Shown: piece after piece, positions 9,801-22,258 of the stretch
Layout: every line of letters begins with the position of its first letter
Numbering within the stretch: the stretch's first letter is position 1
Assembly (NCBI GenBank): GCA_013180625.2
Contig: SNVD02011469.1
Location: 62,001-126,000 of the forward strand
Direction of reading: 5' to 3'
Length of the DNA stretch: 64,000 nt
Origin: Boswellia sacra
Lineage: Eukaryota > Streptophyta > Magnoliopsida > Sapindales > Burseraceae
Program-made: the position numbers and the translations under genes
The notes under the pieces: model-generated
Seen by the model: only the letters and a program-made list of their open reading frames with translations
Databases searched by the model: none
What the model was told of the DNA's origin: nothing

Positions 9801-11384
9801 GTGGTGGCGGATGCCTTGAGTAGAAAGTCTTCTGGACATATGGCTGCTTTAGTTACCACACAACGGTCAATAATGCAAGATCTGGAGAAACTTGCTATTG
9901 AGATTGTTCAGCTGAATAAATGCTTACATTTGGCTTCATTGGTCGTGCAACCCACCATTATTGAGAAGATCAAGAAGAGTCAATGTGAAGATGCCTTTTT
10001 GAAGAAGGTGAGGGAAGAAGTTCCATTGGGGAAGAGGCCAGGTTTTGTTATCTCTTCCGACGGGGTATTATACTTCGAAGGAAGATTATGTGTGCCAAAT
10101 GTGATAGAGTTGAAACGAGAAATATTGAATGAAGCACATAGTTCTCCTTATTCGGTGCATCCTGGCTGTACAAAGATGTATAGGGATCTCCGAAATAACT
10201 ACTGGTGGGTTGGTATGAAGAAGGAAATAGCTCAATTTGTTGAACAATGCTTAGTTTGTCAACAAGTTAAAGCTGAACATCAAAGGCCATCGGGATTACT
10301 AAATCCACTATCAATACCAGAATGGAAATGGGAACACATCACTATGGATTTTGTTGTGAGTCTACCGAGGACTAGGAATGGATGCGATGCAATTTGGGTG
10401 ATTGTGGACCGGTTAACAAAATCAGCACATTTTCTTCCTGTGCGCACTACCTTCACTATGGATAGATATGCACAGCTCTATGTAGATGAGATTGTGAGAC
10501 TACATGGAGTACCGGTATCTATTGTTTCAGATCGGGACCCAAGATTTACCTCCCAAATTTGGAAAAGTTTACATAAGGCTTTGGGCACTAAACTAAAGTT
10601 CAGCACGGCTTTTCATCCTCAGACAGATGGTCAGTCGGAAAGGACCATCCAGATTCTAGAAGATATGCTTAGAGCCTGTGTGTTGGACTTCAATGATAGT
10701 TGGGATAGGCACTTGACTTTGGTTGAATTTGCATACAACAACAGCTATCAATCCACAATAGGAATGGCCCCTTATGAAGCCTTATATGGGAGGAAGTGTA
10801 GATCACCCATCCATTGGGATGAGGTTGGTGAAAGAAAGATACTTGGGCCCGAAATTGTACAGCAAACATGTGATATCATCCGAAAAGTGAAGGACAGAAT
10901 GAATGCAGCACAGAGCAGACAGAAGAATTATGCTGATCAGCGAAGGAAGAAGTTAGAATTTGTAACAGGAGATAAAGTTTTCCTTAAAGTTGCTCCTATG
11001 AAAGGAGTGATGCGATTTGGAAAGAAAGGGAAATTGAGTCCAAGATATATTGGCCCTTATGAGATTCTGGAGAGGATTGGAGAGGCAGCATATAAACTTG
11101 CCTTACCACCTTCATTGTCTGGAGTGCATGATGTCTTTCATGTCTCCATGTTAAGGAAATATGTTTCGGATCCATCCCATGTGCTGAGTTCTGAACTTCC
11201 AGAGTTGAGAGCCGATCTTACATATGAGGAGAGACCGATCCGAATCATAGATCGCAAAGAACATGGACTTCAGAAGAGGAACATACCATTGGTGAAAGTA
11301 CTTTGGGAAAATCACTCCATAGGAGAAGCAACTTGGGAATTAGAGGAAGAAATGCGTACCAAATACCCCTCTCTATTCGAATGA
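6864..11384 (+). CDS. Gag-pol polyprotein of the complete chromovirus
   Basis: One uninterrupted frame of 1506 codons from the ATG at 6864. The open frame extends three codons upstream to a TTG, but the first ATG lies just after a predicted splice acceptor at 6852. Visible parts, in residues from that ATG: Gag core about 95-260, zinc knuckle [14 protein letters not shown] near 324, protease DSGATHS at 395, reverse transcriptase with FIDDIL (DD at 731-732), RNase H YSDAS near 878. The integrase has an HHCC zinc region about 1090-1130 and D,D-E residues at about 1162, 1223 and 1257. The last ~50 residues ([19 protein letters not shown]) are a chromodomain-like tail of the Tekay/Del type, thought to guide integration into chromatin. 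All key catalytic residues are present and the length is normal for the family. Confidence 0.95.
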   Translation: MSRPGRPRRADNPTVEEMRRGSTTPRVRRTSELDEPALVRNRRSKRQVGTSSSSRAQDTTVQELVQILTDVRREAAQPSSTTTSENIQVVEQFRRLNPPSFTGSTNPLAAEEWVCKMERIFELMGCTDTQRLTCATFMLDDSASYWWEMTKRAHTGEDGVLTWAQFKELFYDKYFPQSLKNEKIAEFLQLTQGSMSLTEYERKFEALSRFAPHLINTEEEKAKLFERGLKPEIRRHVAAFELKSYSAVLRKAQILDRDEEMTEADKFKEKGSGSQPRKPWRNNSKRFEIGKGKKKQNTGKKEFPVCDTCHRTHKGMCHFKTGACFRCGKTGHFIASCPEASQAPITPGRVQNASGREPRAQGRVYALTTTEAREAPSVVSGIISVLGHNAHVLFDSGATHSFMSRTFAHKVEVKPSIMEVEMCVSTPSGMALCAKEELISYPIKIDSQELEANLIILEMRDFDVILGMDWLSKYHADVKCFEKKVVFHTPLGLECSFVGVDIVSLPRIVSALKAQKFLRKGCMGFLACVMETPKDEKSIQNIPVVNEFTDVFPEELPGLPPDREIEFTIDLLPGTTPISKVPYRMSPTELKELKEQLQELLDKGFIRPSVSPWGAPVLFVKKKDGTMRLCIDYRELNRVTIKNKYPLPRIDDLLDQLHGASVFSKIDLRSGYHQLKIRKEDISKTAFRTRYGHYEFLVMPFGLTNAPAAFMDLMNRVFKEFLDKFVIVFIDDILVYSKNFEEHEEHLRRVLQLLREKKLYAKFKKCEFWLNQISFLGHIVSGDGISVDPNKVEAIVKWPRPTNVTEVRSFLGLAGYYRRFVEGFSKIASPLTQLTRKNVAFVWSEDCEKSFQELKNRLVTAPVLTIPSGSEGFVIYSDASKKGLGCVLMQNGKVIAYASRQLKDYEKNYPTHDLELAAVVFALKIWRHYLYGARCEIYTDHKSLKYFFTQKELNMRQRRWLELVKDYDCVINYHPGKANVVADALSRKSSGHMAALVTTQRSIMQDLEKLAIEIVQLNKCLHLASLVVQPTIIEKIKKSQCEDAFLKKVREEVPLGKRPGFVISSDGVLYFEGRLCVPNVIELKREILNEAHSSPYSVHPGCTKMYRDLRNNYWWVGMKKEIAQFVEQCLVCQQVKAEHQRPSGLLNPLSIPEWKWEHITMDFVVSLPRTRNGCDAIWVIVDRLTKSAHFLPVRTTFTMDRYAQLYVDEIVRLHGVPVSIVSDRDPRFTSQIWKSLHKALGTKLKFSTAFHPQTDGQSERTIQILEDMLRACVLDFNDSWDRHLTLVEFAYNNSYQSTIGMAPYEALYGRKCRSPIHWDEVGERKILGPEIVQQTCDIIRKVKDRMNAAQSRQKNYADQRRKKLEFVTGDKVFLKVAPMKGVMRFGKKGKLSPRYIGPYEILERIGEAAYKLALPPSLSGVHDVFHVSMLRKYVSDPSHVLSSELPELRADLTYEERPIRIIDRKEHGLQKRNIPLVKVLWENHSIGEATWELEEEMRTKYPSLFE

Positions 11385-11415
11385 TTGTACTGAATTTCGG
11401 GGACGAAATTCTTTT

Positions 11416-11428
11416 AAGGAGGGGAGAG
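11416..11428 (+). other. Polypurine tract of the complete chromovirus
   Basis: AAGGAGGGGAGAG lies one base before the 3' LTR and about 30 bases after the polyprotein stop. It is the expected primer site for plus-strand synthesis. Confidence 0.9.
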
Positions 11429-11429
11429 T

Positions 11430-13917
11430 TGTAATATCCTAAATTTTGTAGTGTACATTATATCATGTGTTATAGTTACATATGTATTAATGTATATGTA
11501 ATGTATTTGAATTGTAATGTAATAAATGAAAGAATGAGGGGCTTAATTAAAAGAGTATTGGGTCTAATGGTTATAAAGGAGGAGAGAAGGACTAAATGAA
11601 AATTTGACCTAATTTTATATATAAATGGGAAGAGTTCTAGAATTCTTTCATTCCTCTCCTTACATACACGTTCCAGTCCTCTACTCTCTCAGAAAATTTT
11701 CACACAAAGCATCAAGGAATCAAGGGAAGAAAGGGAGAAAAAAAAAAAAAAGAGGGAGAAGGTAAGAACCAATTTTCTAATTAGAATTCTTTGTATTATT
11801 GTTTATTTAATTTAAAGAAATTCCTTTGTTTAGTGATGTGAGTATGAGAACTGTTATTTGTATGCTGGAAATTGTATGGAGATGTGAATTTGAATGAGTT
11901 TTGAATGCATCTAAGTAAGGAGATGAAGATATAAGCTAGAATTGAGAGTTTAGTTCAAATCCTGGAAATTTTGTTACACTGAACAGTACCTGTTCCGAAA
12001 ATTACCAAAAATCAGGGGGACATTTTCTTGTTCTGAAATTTTTATGGATGAAAATAGACATGTCCAGGAGTGTATAGCAATTGGATTCACTCAAAAATTC
12101 GAAGTAGGTGATTTGGAGTGAATTTTTGAATTTCTGGTATGGTATTGCACATGTCCCCTGTCTTAGAACAGAGGAGGGGAAGACGATTTTAGTTGAAGGT
12201 CCAAATCTTCATATAATTATCTGATTTTTGGTATGCAAGTTCTTTTATGTGTCATATATGAGACTGTAAATTTTCACTGAGATTGAAGGTCTGTGTGAAT
12301 TGTTATAGATTTTTAAAGTTGTCTTGTTAAAACTGGAATTTTTAGTTTCCAAAACAGGGCAGTTAGAAATAAATGGATTTGAATGGGTTAGGCACCTTGA
12401 AAAGCCCTGATTTTTGGTATGGAGGTATATATATATGTTATATACCACCCTGTAAATTTTTACAGCCAATTGAGTAGGATTGCAATTCCTACAAATTTTT
12501 AAGTCTACACTGCTCAGTGAAATGAATACAATGCCAGAATTGTTGAGGTAATGAATTTGATTATTTTTAGTGGCCAAATGATTCCAATTGGCTCTAAAAA
12601 TTTTAACGAGACATGAGGTATGTGTGTAAAAGATGTCTACCTACTGGTGTGAATTTTTGGAAGTAGATAATTGTTGTTGTGAATTGTTTGTCAAAGTAAG
12701 TATGGAAATAGAGCCAAAAAGGGGAAATATTTTACAAGTGTATGGTGACCTAAAAAGAGATTTTGTTTTATTTTTAGGTCAATCACAAGCATCGAAAAGC
12801 AGCTATACGAGGTAAGTAAGCTAACTATTCTGAGGCCACAATAAATTATGTACTGTATGTATGTAATTTTGTGGATTGTAACACTATTAAATACTAGCAA
12901 CTTGATGCTTGAATGTGAGATATTGTGACTGTTTTGGAAGCCTGATATAGAGTTTCTTTTATGTGACTGATTGTGAATGATAAAACGTGATTGGCATGCC
13001 AAGACCTAGGAAGTTTAGCTCTCATAGCTTGAGGGGAGGTCTGGACCATGTGTTTCTCTAAATGAGATTCGGTAGCATGGGCCCGGTATCACCCGGATTG
13101 TCAGACTAGCCTCGAGCTATTTCAAGTGTAGGCATCTAAATGTATTTGTACTGTTCTGTACTGTTCCATGGCTTGAGGGGAGGTCTTGGACCATGTGTTT
13201 CTCTAGATGAGATTCGGTAGCATGGGCCCGGTATCACCCGGATTGTCAGACTAGCCTTGAGCTATTATATGGGAACTGACTGTGAAATGAAAAGTCCTAC
13301 CTTGATTAGAGAGCATTTTCCCCTAGGTGACTGTAATTGATACTATTGAAGCTTCCTCATTATGTGATTGTGATTGTACATGAAAAAGCGATGAGTAGAG
13401 AAATGTGAACTCACTTATGTGAGGTTGAATCGACTATAGAGGTCTAGAAAGAAAATCGGCGCGGGAGCGCAAATGTAACCGAAGTGAACTCTGGGACATT
13501 CTTTCTTTAACGAGTTAGCTAATGCTTGTATAGTTAGAAATGGATAGTTTCATACTGGACTGAATTCTATTGTTATTGTTTATTACTGTATATTCACCTA
13601 GCTTACTTACTGAGTTTTACTCATTAAAGTTGTTGTGTGCCTCAGGTGATCAGTAGATTGAGCTATGGATGGAGGACTTTTGGCATTGCTGACAGAGTTC
13701 CCTTGGCAACCAAAGACCGCTGCTCTATATTAGCATAGCCATACTGTAGAGCCTCTTTTAATTTTTGAATGTATCTATATACAGTGAAATAGTGTGGTTG
13801 TGATTAGAAACTCCGTTTTGTGTGATACTAAGATCAATCTTTGAAAGAAATAACAGAGCTCATATTTAAATGACTGTATAAATGCTATAATTTGTATGTC
13901 TAGTATGAGTTGTGACA
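11430..13917 (+). repeat. 3' LTR of the complete chromovirus (2488 bp)
   Basis: Nearly identical to the 5' LTR and ending TTGTGACA. It repeats the TATA box (11616-11625) and the predicted splice sites: donor at 11762, micro-exon 12778-12811, final acceptor ending at 13645. The LTR ends 16 bases before the receptor-kinase ATG at 13934, so a transcript started here would read straight into that gene. Confidence 0.95.
11616..11625 (+). promoter_or_regulatory. TATA box of the chromovirus 3' LTR, oriented toward the receptor kinase
   Basis: TATATATAAA at the same LTR position as in the 5' copy. It lies about 2.3 kb upstream of the receptor-kinase start. The predicted LTR introns would shorten the leader to roughly 0.5 kb if they are spliced. 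Confidence 0.55.
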
Positions 13918-13922
13918 AGAAA
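13918..13922. repeat. Right target-site duplication AGAAA
   Basis: Identical to 4136-4140. It marks the insertion point in the 5' leader of the receptor kinase, 16 bases before its ATG. Confidence 0.95.
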
Positions 13923-13933
13923 TAAGAGAAGGG

Positions 13934-16174
13934 ATGCAGAAGTTGAGTTTCTACCACGCATTGCTTGCCGGTTTCGCTGTTGCAATATTGATTCGGGCTC
14001 AGGATCAACCAGGTTTGAGCTTCTAAATAGAAACTTATATATGCTTCAAAAAAAAAATATTACTTATTACCTGTATTGTGTTATTATTTGATTATGCAAC
14101 AAAGGCTTGTACTGGAATTTCGAATTTGCAAAAAAATTGCCAGTTTTAATTAAGTTCCATGGCTATTCACTTCCTCTCTCAGGCTTCATTAGCATAGACT
14201 GTGGGATGCCAGCAGGTTCCGACTATATTGATAATACCGGAATAAAATATACTTCAGATGAAGACTTCATCGATTACGGAATAAGTTCGAAAATATCACC
14301 AGAATTCAACACCAGAGACCTCGAAAAACAATTTTACTATCTCAGAAGTTTCCCTGAGGGTAAAAGAAACTGCTACACTGTAAATCCCATACTAGGAAAA
14401 TTAAGTGGGAGGTATTTGATCAGAGCGCGTTTCATGTATGGCAACTACGACAAAAAGAATAGTTTGCCGCAATTTGATCTGTATCTAGGAGTTAAACTGT
14501 GGAAAACAGTGACATTTGACGATCCTATCAAGAGTAAAACCACAGAGATCATCCATGTCCTTTCAACAAATTATATATTCGTCTGTCTTGTTAACACTGG
14601 CCATGGAACACCTTTCATATCAGCGCTAGAGGTTCGACTTCTGAATAGTTCGCTTTACACCACCCAGAGTCTGACAGAATCACTTGTACTTGAACGAAGA
14701 TTTGATTTTGGTTCTAATCGCACGGTCAGGTGAACATTTTATGATGATATCATAATTATACGCATTATAAGGCTTTTTTTATTATAAAAAATATTATATA
14801 TAGGACAGATATATTATATCACCATGCTGAAATTTTTTTTTCAAGTATTTTTCTAATTTTTCTAGTCATACATGATAACTTGTCATCATTTTATTAGATA
14901 TGATTATCAAGTTATCTTCTCTTTCTTGTTTTTTTTTTCAACTCACTTATGATATATGTTTGCATCTTCAACATGGGGATATGATATGCCTGTCTTAAAT
15001 GAGTCTTTCTCATTATTTGTCAATAATTATTTCCGGTCACATTAGGTATAAAGACTATAAATATGACCGCATTTGGAGGCCCGAAAGCTGCCCAGCTGAT
15101 GCAAAATCATTGAGGACCTCATTCCCTCCTGATGCCCAAGCTCTCATGAATGCCAATGCCTTCCAGCCGCCACTCGTTCTCATGGCTACTGCTTGCATAC
15201 CAAGCAATGTTAGTGACGACTTGACTTTTTATTTTAATTGCTCCAAGGATCCAACTTCCAAGTGTTATTTATTCATGCACTTTGCTGAAGTTGAATTCTT
15301 AGGCAACCAGTCAAGGGAATTCGACATCTTCATAAATGGGGATCGCTTCTATGTAACTATTAATCATAGCTTACTCCCGAGAACTGTCGCCACCCCATCA
15401 CCAGTGAAGCAAAATGAAAGAATCCAGCTTAAGCTCAGTAAAACTGCGAAGTCAAAGCTTCCACCCATTCTCAATGCCATTGAGATCTACATACAAAAAG
15501 AATACTCACAATTGCAAACGGACCAAAATGATGGTATGCCTTGCTGAACATATGTTTTTTCATTGCATATACATATTTATGGTTTGAGGTTTTATTTGTT
15601 TACTTTATGCTATCCATGATGCTAGCTAATCAATTATTGTGAAATTATCAGTTCGTGCTATAATGAACATAAAATCCACGTATAGAGTGAAAAAGAACTG
15701 GCAAGGGGAGCCATGCGCCCCAGAAGGGTATTGGTGGGATGGCCTTCATTGCAGTTTTGAGATTAGCGATACGCCTAGAATTGTATCCCTGTAAGTTTGT
15801 ATGCCTTCTAGATATACCTTAGAGCTATAACTGCATTTTCACTCAAATTAACAGAATCCTAACAAAATTGAACTTGCTCTTAGGAACATGTCTTCGAGTG
15901 GATTGACAGGGGAAATGGCCCCATATTTTGTTGATCTGACATTACTTCAAATTCCGTAAGTAGTCAATCTGAAATTGACTTGGTGTTAAACTTTCAACTT
16001 CGTGAATTAAGGTTGAAAGTTTTTATGCGAGAAAAAGAAAAGCTATGAAAAATGTTATCGATTGAATAAATTAATGAAAATGCTAATTTAGCTAGGTTTA
16101 CAGCTTTTTATATTGTAAATATATATAAAAAACTAATTTATACCTAATATAACAAGAAAGGTAAACAATATAAA

Positions 16175-16210
<36 letters not shown>

Positions 16211-18759
16211 ACACATAAATGTAAAACGAATCCTAATTTTTCTAAACAAAGATAAATACCCAATAAAATTACATCAAAATAAGGATATTGAATATAAAAA
16301 TAATACCATAGATCTTAAGTTTTTATCTCAAAGTTTTATATCTCATTGATGAGTAACTCGTCATGTTGATGGCTACTTAAATGATTGGCACATCATTTGA
16401 ATGTATATAACTTAGGATATATATAACTCGGGAATAGTTTTGTTCAAAAAAGAAATTAATATTGTAGATTAGTTATCCAACAATATGCTACATTTTTTAC
16501 TGGCCGCTAATACTGATACAAGAAATTTGATGGATATATATATATATATACAGGGATCTATCAAACAATAGCTTAACTGGAACAGTGCCATGCTTCTTAT
16601 CGCAGATGAAATCTTTGAAAGTCCTGTAAGTTGTTATTATTATTATTATTATTATTTTAGTACTTCAAGATAGTTTGAAATTGGAAACATTCTAATAGAT
16701 ATACACGTTAGGGACTACTAATGGTTTTTGATCTAACGTTACAGAAACTTAAGAAGAAACAACTTTAAACGATCACTTCCACCTGAGCTGATGGATAGGA
16801 GCAAGGATGGATCGCTTACGTTAAGGTTTATTTACCTCAGCATCTGCTAAATGGAAATTAACATATATAGGGGATTAAATACAAGTATTTGTTATTGGTT
16901 TCAAGGCTGACTTTCTTTGTTATCATCCAATTGATGAAAGCGTTGAAGAAAATCCAAATATTTGTCTGTCGGCTTCATGCGAAAGAAAGAAAAATAAATA
17001 TGTCGTTCCAACTATAGGATCACTTGCTGCATTTTCCGCTTTGTTAATTGCATTGGCTATCTTCATCAGCATTAGAAGAAGGAGGAATCATGGTAAGACC
17101 GTAAGAGAATTCTTTCATTCATTTAAAATAAATAAAAACTTATTATACACGTTTAATTATAAATACTTATTTTTATGGCTTCTTCCAATATTAACGAAGG
17201 GGAGTTGGTGTTTTATTTTATATATATAAAATTAACTCAAACCTATATTTAATTTTCTAGTGATATAGTGGGAAGTAAAAAATCTTCTTAATAGATATTT
17301 GCTTAGCGAACTTGTGATGAACTTATTATCAGTTGCTCGGAAGTTAGAAATCCATTTAGAAGAAAGAAAAGATTCGTTGTCGTTGAGAACCCGGCAATTT
17401 ACATTTTCCGATATCTTGAGGATTACCAACAACTTCGAGAGGGTTCTTGGTAGAGGAGGTTTTGGAATCGTTTATCATGGCTATCTGGATGATGCTGAAG
17501 TAGCTGTTAAGATGCTCTCTTCATCTTCCCAAGGACACAAGGAAGTTCTTACAGAGGTATGCAGCAGATCACCAGTACATCAAAAAAAAAAAAAATCATT
17601 AATTAGGATTCACATTCCTTACAGTTATTGCGCGGGGCTTTCAATTATATTGCAGGTTAAACTGCTGTTGAGAGTCCATCATAGAAACTTGACAACCTTT
17701 ATTGGGTATTGCATGGAAGGCACTAATATGGGGCTTATTTATGAGTACATGGCGAAGGGAAGCTTGGAAAAATATTTGTCAGGTCACATTCAAAATTTAT
17801 TGCTACTTATATGAGCATGCACAAATAACTTGACATTTCACCTTCTTTTGACTTCAATTTCCTGAAGCTTCAAATTTGATAAATATACTAGAGCAAATTT
17901 GTAGAAGGACAAGATTTTAATCAAAAAAGTGTTATTCATGCACAGGTAGAGATGAATATATCTTGAGTTGGAAAGAAAGATTGCAAATAGCGGTGGATGT
18001 TGCACTTGGTTAGTCAGTGAATGAGACCTGACTTGTTTGTTTTTGGAAGCTTAATTTTAACTTAAATTTCATCAAATTTGAAATGTAGGATTGGAGTATC
18101 TGCACTATGGATGTAAGCCACCCATAGTCCACAGAGATGTGAAGCCTGCAAACATTTTGTTGAATGAAAAGTTACAAGCCAAGTTAGCTGATTTTGGCTT
18201 GTCCCGTAATTTTTCAACTGAAAGTGGCTCTGATGTATCATCAGAGAATTTTGCTGTTACCCCAGGATACCTTGACCCCGAGTAAGTGCTTGGTTGTTTT
18301 TTTCCTTGACAATTACTAATTTGAATGTTTCCAAATTACATGTTTTGGCGTCCATGCAGGTACTCTGTGTACTATCAGTTGAATAATAAAAGTGATGTCT
18401 ATAGTTTCGGGATTGTTCTCTTAAAAATAATTACAACCCGACCAGTGATTGAGAAAATATCCGTAGAGTATTTTCACATAAGTGAATGGGTTAAATCGAT
18501 GCTTGCAAAAGGGGATATCAGAATGATAGTTGATCCACGTTTAGGGGACAAATTCAACATCAATTCGGCTTGGAAAGCTGTGGAACTAGCATTGGCTTGT
18601 GCATCTCGCACTTCCTCAGAAAGGCCAACCATGACTGAGGTGGTGATGGGATTGAAAGAGTGTTTGGCAATGGAAATTGCTCGAAATGGTGAAGACAATA
18701 ACAAATATTTATTGGACAGTGTTAGTCTGGAAACTGAATATTCTCCTCTCGCACGGTAG
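13934..18759 (+). CDS. Malectin-like LRR receptor kinase (LRR-I type), intact, 13 exons
   Basis: Exons: 13934-14012, 14183-14729, 15046-15533, 15652-15790, 15884-15955, 16554-16625, 16745-16825, 16941-17092, 17333-17556, 17656-17782, 17946-18008, 18089-18281, 18360-18759. All junctions are GT-AG and phases agree, giving 878 residues. Residues 1 to about 23 are a signal peptide. A malectin-like domain fills about 28-365. The GDPC motif reads GEPC near 390. LRRs cover about 418-492, a membrane helix about 514-537, and the kinase about 570-850. Kinase residues present: glycine loop GRGGFG 583-588, Lys603, HRD with Asp698, DFG 716-718. It should be a plasma-membrane receptor with an active-looking kinase; ligand unknown. 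Differences from its paralogue at 46552 include AVTPGY for AGTFGY in the activation segment and LLKIITTRP for ILEIITGRP. The chromovirus lies 12 bp inside its leader. Confidence 0.9.
16175..16209. repeat. (AT)n(AC)n microsatellite in an intron
   Basis: Alternating AT then AC dinucleotides inside intron 5 of the receptor kinase at 13934. Confidence 0.85.
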
Positions 18760-19295
18760 TATAAGCACATTTACATATTCTCCAGAAGACTAAAATCTTT
18801 CAGATAATTGGTTCAATTAATGCAATAAAGTTCCATTGCAGTGGATATTGTCTTGTTCATTTGTAATTTTTTTTCTTGCTTCAATCAATCTAACAATCAA
18901 ATAATAACTTGATCAATACTGGATTCTACTTGTACGACGTATTTGTAAGCCTGATCAATACATATTATTAATTTTTTTTAAATCATATATTGCGTAAATA
19001 GTTTACATTAAGTTTTACTATTTCAACCTCCCCAAATCTTTTATATAACTAAATTCATGTAAGGATAAAATTGATATTTTGAATTGATGGATCAATTAAT
19101 TTTTATTATATTTAACAATTAAATATTTTAAAATAGAAAAATAATACTTCCTAATTAAATAATATTTTTTACAAATAAGTTTTTGTTAGAGAACAATTAT
19201 TATATTTACTCTTTAAATAAGTAGAAAAGTAATAAATATTCTTACTCCTCTACTTTTTACTGCTTTTTATAATCAGAAGGATAGTCTATTGTAGG
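18760..19295. other. AT-rich 3' flank of the receptor kinase
   Basis: No gene is seen. The stretch should contain the 3' UTR and poly-A signals of the receptor kinase. AATAAA-like signals are frequent in such AT-rich DNA and none can be singled out. Confidence 0.5.
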
Positions 19296-19769
19296 GATGG
19301 GCATTTGACCCGATTAGGTCCCAGGCCCCACTAAGACTCGTCCAAACGGGGCGGGGCTTCACCTATCCCATTGGTAGTTAGGAGAGGGTTTGGATCCTAA
19401 GGGGCGCTGTCCTAGCTGAGGCAGGTCCGGGGCCGGGTCTGGCTTCTAACTCCATTAATTTGAACTGCCTTACCCGCACAATATAAGGATGAATATGAAA
19501 AATTATAAAATATAAGGACTCATAGAATTTTCAAGGATGATTTTGATGAGTTTTAACATATATATATATGTCTTGAATTTTGACAAAATATATAGAGAAA
19601 AAGTTTTTAATAGAGTGGATCCACTCTAATAAAATTTGTTGGCATATAAAGAAAAGATTTTTAAATGTGGCAGGTCCACTTCAATAAAAAATTTTCTATA
19701 CATTTGCAAATGGATGGGACAAGGTGGGAGCGGGTATGGATCCACTAAATTTTTTTTTCCCTGTCTCAT
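19296..19769. repeat. GC-richer repeat with GGGATGGGCATTTGACCCG start, possible MITE remnant
   Basis: A GC-rich island (19296-19450) starts TAGGGATGGGCATTTGACCCG and contains GGGGCGGGGC-type blocks. Near 19710-19740 related GGGACAAGGTGGGAGCGGG sequence follows. Such sequence is typical of dispersed plant non-autonomous hAT-like elements, by general resemblance only. The right end appears cut by the Athila LTR at 19770. No terminal inverted repeat pair or target duplication could be confirmed. Confidence 0.35.
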
Positions 19770-20733
19770 TGATACATCCGAAAAAGGATTATCTCCCAAA
19801 TATAGGAGTGTCGAAGTAATAAACCCAGTAAAACCGGGGTCGATCCATGAGGAAGGAGTTTTAGTGCTACAAACTATAAAGTAAGCAAATATGATATGGA
19901 TGATTCAAAGAGATGACAAAATAATATCAACAAATAAATATAAAGATGGTAGACAATACTACTGACCATTCAAATGTAAAATAAAATAAAAGGTGGTAAG
20001 ACCATCTATAAGAATAGGTGGTAAAACCTACCATAGGAAATAAAAGAACAAGTCCATAAATAATAAACGAGAATAAATAAAATACAAGTAAGAAGAATTA
20101 ACACAATAATAATAAAAGCTAAGGTTAGGGGATCCACCTTGATATATCAAATAAGGATAAGTAGCCCATTTTAGTTATATGAATTATATTTATTTCATTA
20201 CCAATATTTATACCACTTCTTATAAATGGGTTCACGCATACAATGTGCCAATCACCATATGTCCACGACAAATCAAGGTTCCTAACTAGACTTGTGTCAG
20301 TAAGGAAGAACCATACGATATCTAGAAAGGATCCAAGTATTTGATATGTCAAGGATTGTCTACAACGGATCAAGACCTCCACTTTACAAGTGGTGTCAAA
20401 ATTGATTAAGAAAATAAATATAAATCATTTAAAATAAACAACAAAAGATTATGATTATTAATCACATATCAATTGTTAGAAAATCCTTACTCTCATATCA
20501 AGGGTTTCATCGTTTCACCTTCGTAAGAGAGAATTTAGCAAGACATTATCAAAGAAAGAAAACAAATTGTAAGAAAAAAGAATTTATTAATAACGTTAAA
20601 AGAGTAAAACACAAGAGAGAAAAGCAGAATAACAAATGATCCTAACCAAAGATGCCCTAATGGATCACAAGGCACCTCTATTTATAGATACATTCAGGGG
20701 CAAACTTGTTAAATTACAAAGGAACATGATGAA
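19770..20733 (-). repeat. Athila-type LTR fragment, minus orientation
   Basis: This is the inverted counterpart of 21250-22252. It reads TGATACATCC...GGATTATCTCCCAA here against TTGGGAGATAATCC...TGTCA at 22225-22252. The match continues past the GGTCGATCCATGAGGAAGGAG block to the TATA region near 20685. Matching stops near 20733, where the arms meet different sequence. By eye the arms are roughly 80-85% alike, so they are not a recent inverted duplication. Confidence 0.8.
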
Positions 20734-21249
20734 CACTTAAATATGTATGTTTAATAAGAGCTTAATTCATTATATTACATTAATAGTGTTATTAAATTCC
20801 TCAATTTAAGCATATTTGTAGTCTTTACATCTTTTGAATTAACTTTCTTTTAATTTTGGTTTTGATGTAGGTTCGGTAAAATGGGCATAACTTTCTATTG
20901 ATAAATCAGAATGGTAAAAATCTTAATGTTTTAGAAACTGATTAGATTATCTACAAGATTGTATTTCATAAGAATCATCAAATTCAGGTTTTTAGTGGAT
21001 CAAAAATGGGTTTGAAGTGAACCCATCTATAGTTTTGGCCCAACCTGACTATGCCTTAGTATTTTGACCATATCTCTCAAAATGCGTATCCAAATTGTAT
21101 GAATCAAGATGTTATAGAAATCAAAGAGAAATATCTACAACTTTCATGAAGAATGTGATCAAAATTCTCAATAATTCAATGTCAAAATCGGTGGTCAAAT
21201 TTGGTACACCTAATGGTCCCAATTATCAAAGTTACTGCACCTAATATTT
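20734..21249. other. Spacer between the two inverted Athila LTRs; contains U3 of the right LTR
   Basis: This 516-base stretch separates the inverted arms. The part near 20870-21240 resembles Athila U3 in style (GGGCATAACTTTCTATTGAT). The true left end of the plus-oriented LTR therefore lies somewhere here, but I could not fix it. Confidence 0.5.
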
Positions 21250-22252
21250 GACAATTGTTCCTTTGTAATTTAACAAGTTTGCCCCTGAATGTATCTATAA
21301 ATAGAGGTGCCATTTGACCCATTAAGCCATCTTGGCCTTGGCCGAGATCACTTGTTATTGTGATTTTATCTCTTATGTTTTTATGTTATTAATAAATCTT
21401 CTTTTTTTATAATTTATTTTTTTTCTATAATGTCTTGCTAATTTCTCTCTTGCTAAGGTGAAAGGGTAAAACCCTTGAAATGAGAATAAGGATTTTCTAA
21501 CCCTTTGATTTGTGCTTAATAATCATAATCTTTTTTATTTATTTTATATGATTTATATTTATTTTCTTAATCAATCTTGACACTACTCGTAAAGTGGAGG
21601 TCTTGATCCATTGTAGACAATCCTTGGCATATCAAATGCTTGGATCTTTTCTAGATATCGTATAGTTCTTCCTTACCGACACAAGTCTAGTTAGGAATCT
21701 TGATTTGTGGTAGACATATAGTGATTGACACATTGGATGCTTGAACTCATTTACAAGAATTGGTATAAATATTGGTAATGAAACAAATATAATTCATATA
21801 ACTAAAATTGGGCTTAAATGACATAACTTCCGATTGGAACCTCCTTGGTGTGTGGATTCCAATTAAGTTGTAATTGGGTTACTTATCCTTATTTGAAATA
21901 GCAAGGGCGGATCCTCTAACCTGAGCTTTCATTGTTGTTGTGTTAGTTTCTCTTACTTGTGTATTTAGTTTATTCTCATTTATTATTTATGAACTTGTTC
22001 TTTTATTTGCTATGGTAGGTCTTATCACCTCTTATTTTTGTTTTACATTTGAATGGTCGGTAATACTGCCTACCATCCTTACTTATATTTGTTGATATTA
22101 TCTTGATATTTCTTTGAATTATTCATATCATATTTGCTTACCTTGTAGTTTGTACCACTAAAACTCCTTCCTCATGGATCGACCCCGGTCTCATAGGGTT
22201 TATTACTTTGATACTCTTATACTTGGGAGATAATCCTTTTTTAAAAATGTCA
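21250..22252 (+). repeat. Athila-type LTR, plus orientation (right part, ends at 22252)
   Basis: It ends AAAAATGTCA, six bases before the PBS at 22259. The region includes a TATA box at 21296-21303 and the conserved U5 block with GGATCGACCCCGGTC near 22177. It is the functional 5' LTR of the gag fragment that follows. The LTR itself starts further left, in the spacer. Confidence 0.8.
21296..21303 (+). promoter_or_regulatory. TATA box of the Athila-type LTR
   Basis: TATAAATA in CTATAAATAGAGGTGCC. The mirror copy is at about 20683-20690 on the minus strand, so the two promoters point away from each other. Confidence 0.6.
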
Positions 22253-22258
22253 AGTTTT

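Larger units (their letters stand above)
4141..13917 (+). mobile_element. Complete Tekay/Del-type Ty3/gypsy chromovirus
   Basis: The 9.78-kb element has two LTRs (4141-6629 and 11430-13917), an initiator-tRNA-Met-type PBS, one uninterrupted gag-pol frame, a polypurine tract and a perfect 5-bp target duplication. By eye the LTRs differ at about 20 positions plus one poly-A length change over 2.49 kb, or just over 99% identity, so insertion was recent. The domain order is gag, protease, RT, RNase H, integrase and a C-terminal chromodomain-like tail. That order with very long LTRs fits the Tekay/Del chromovirus lineage. It sits in the 5' leader of the receptor kinase beginning at 13934. Every part needed for autonomous transposition is visible; activity itself cannot be judged. 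Confidence 0.95.

Noticed and set aside
17299..17432. Extension of the kinase exon 9 frame upstream of 17333.
   Set aside because: The acceptor TTATCAG at 17332 joins in phase with exon 8 (CAT G/TT). The upstream frame is intronic AT-rich sequence.
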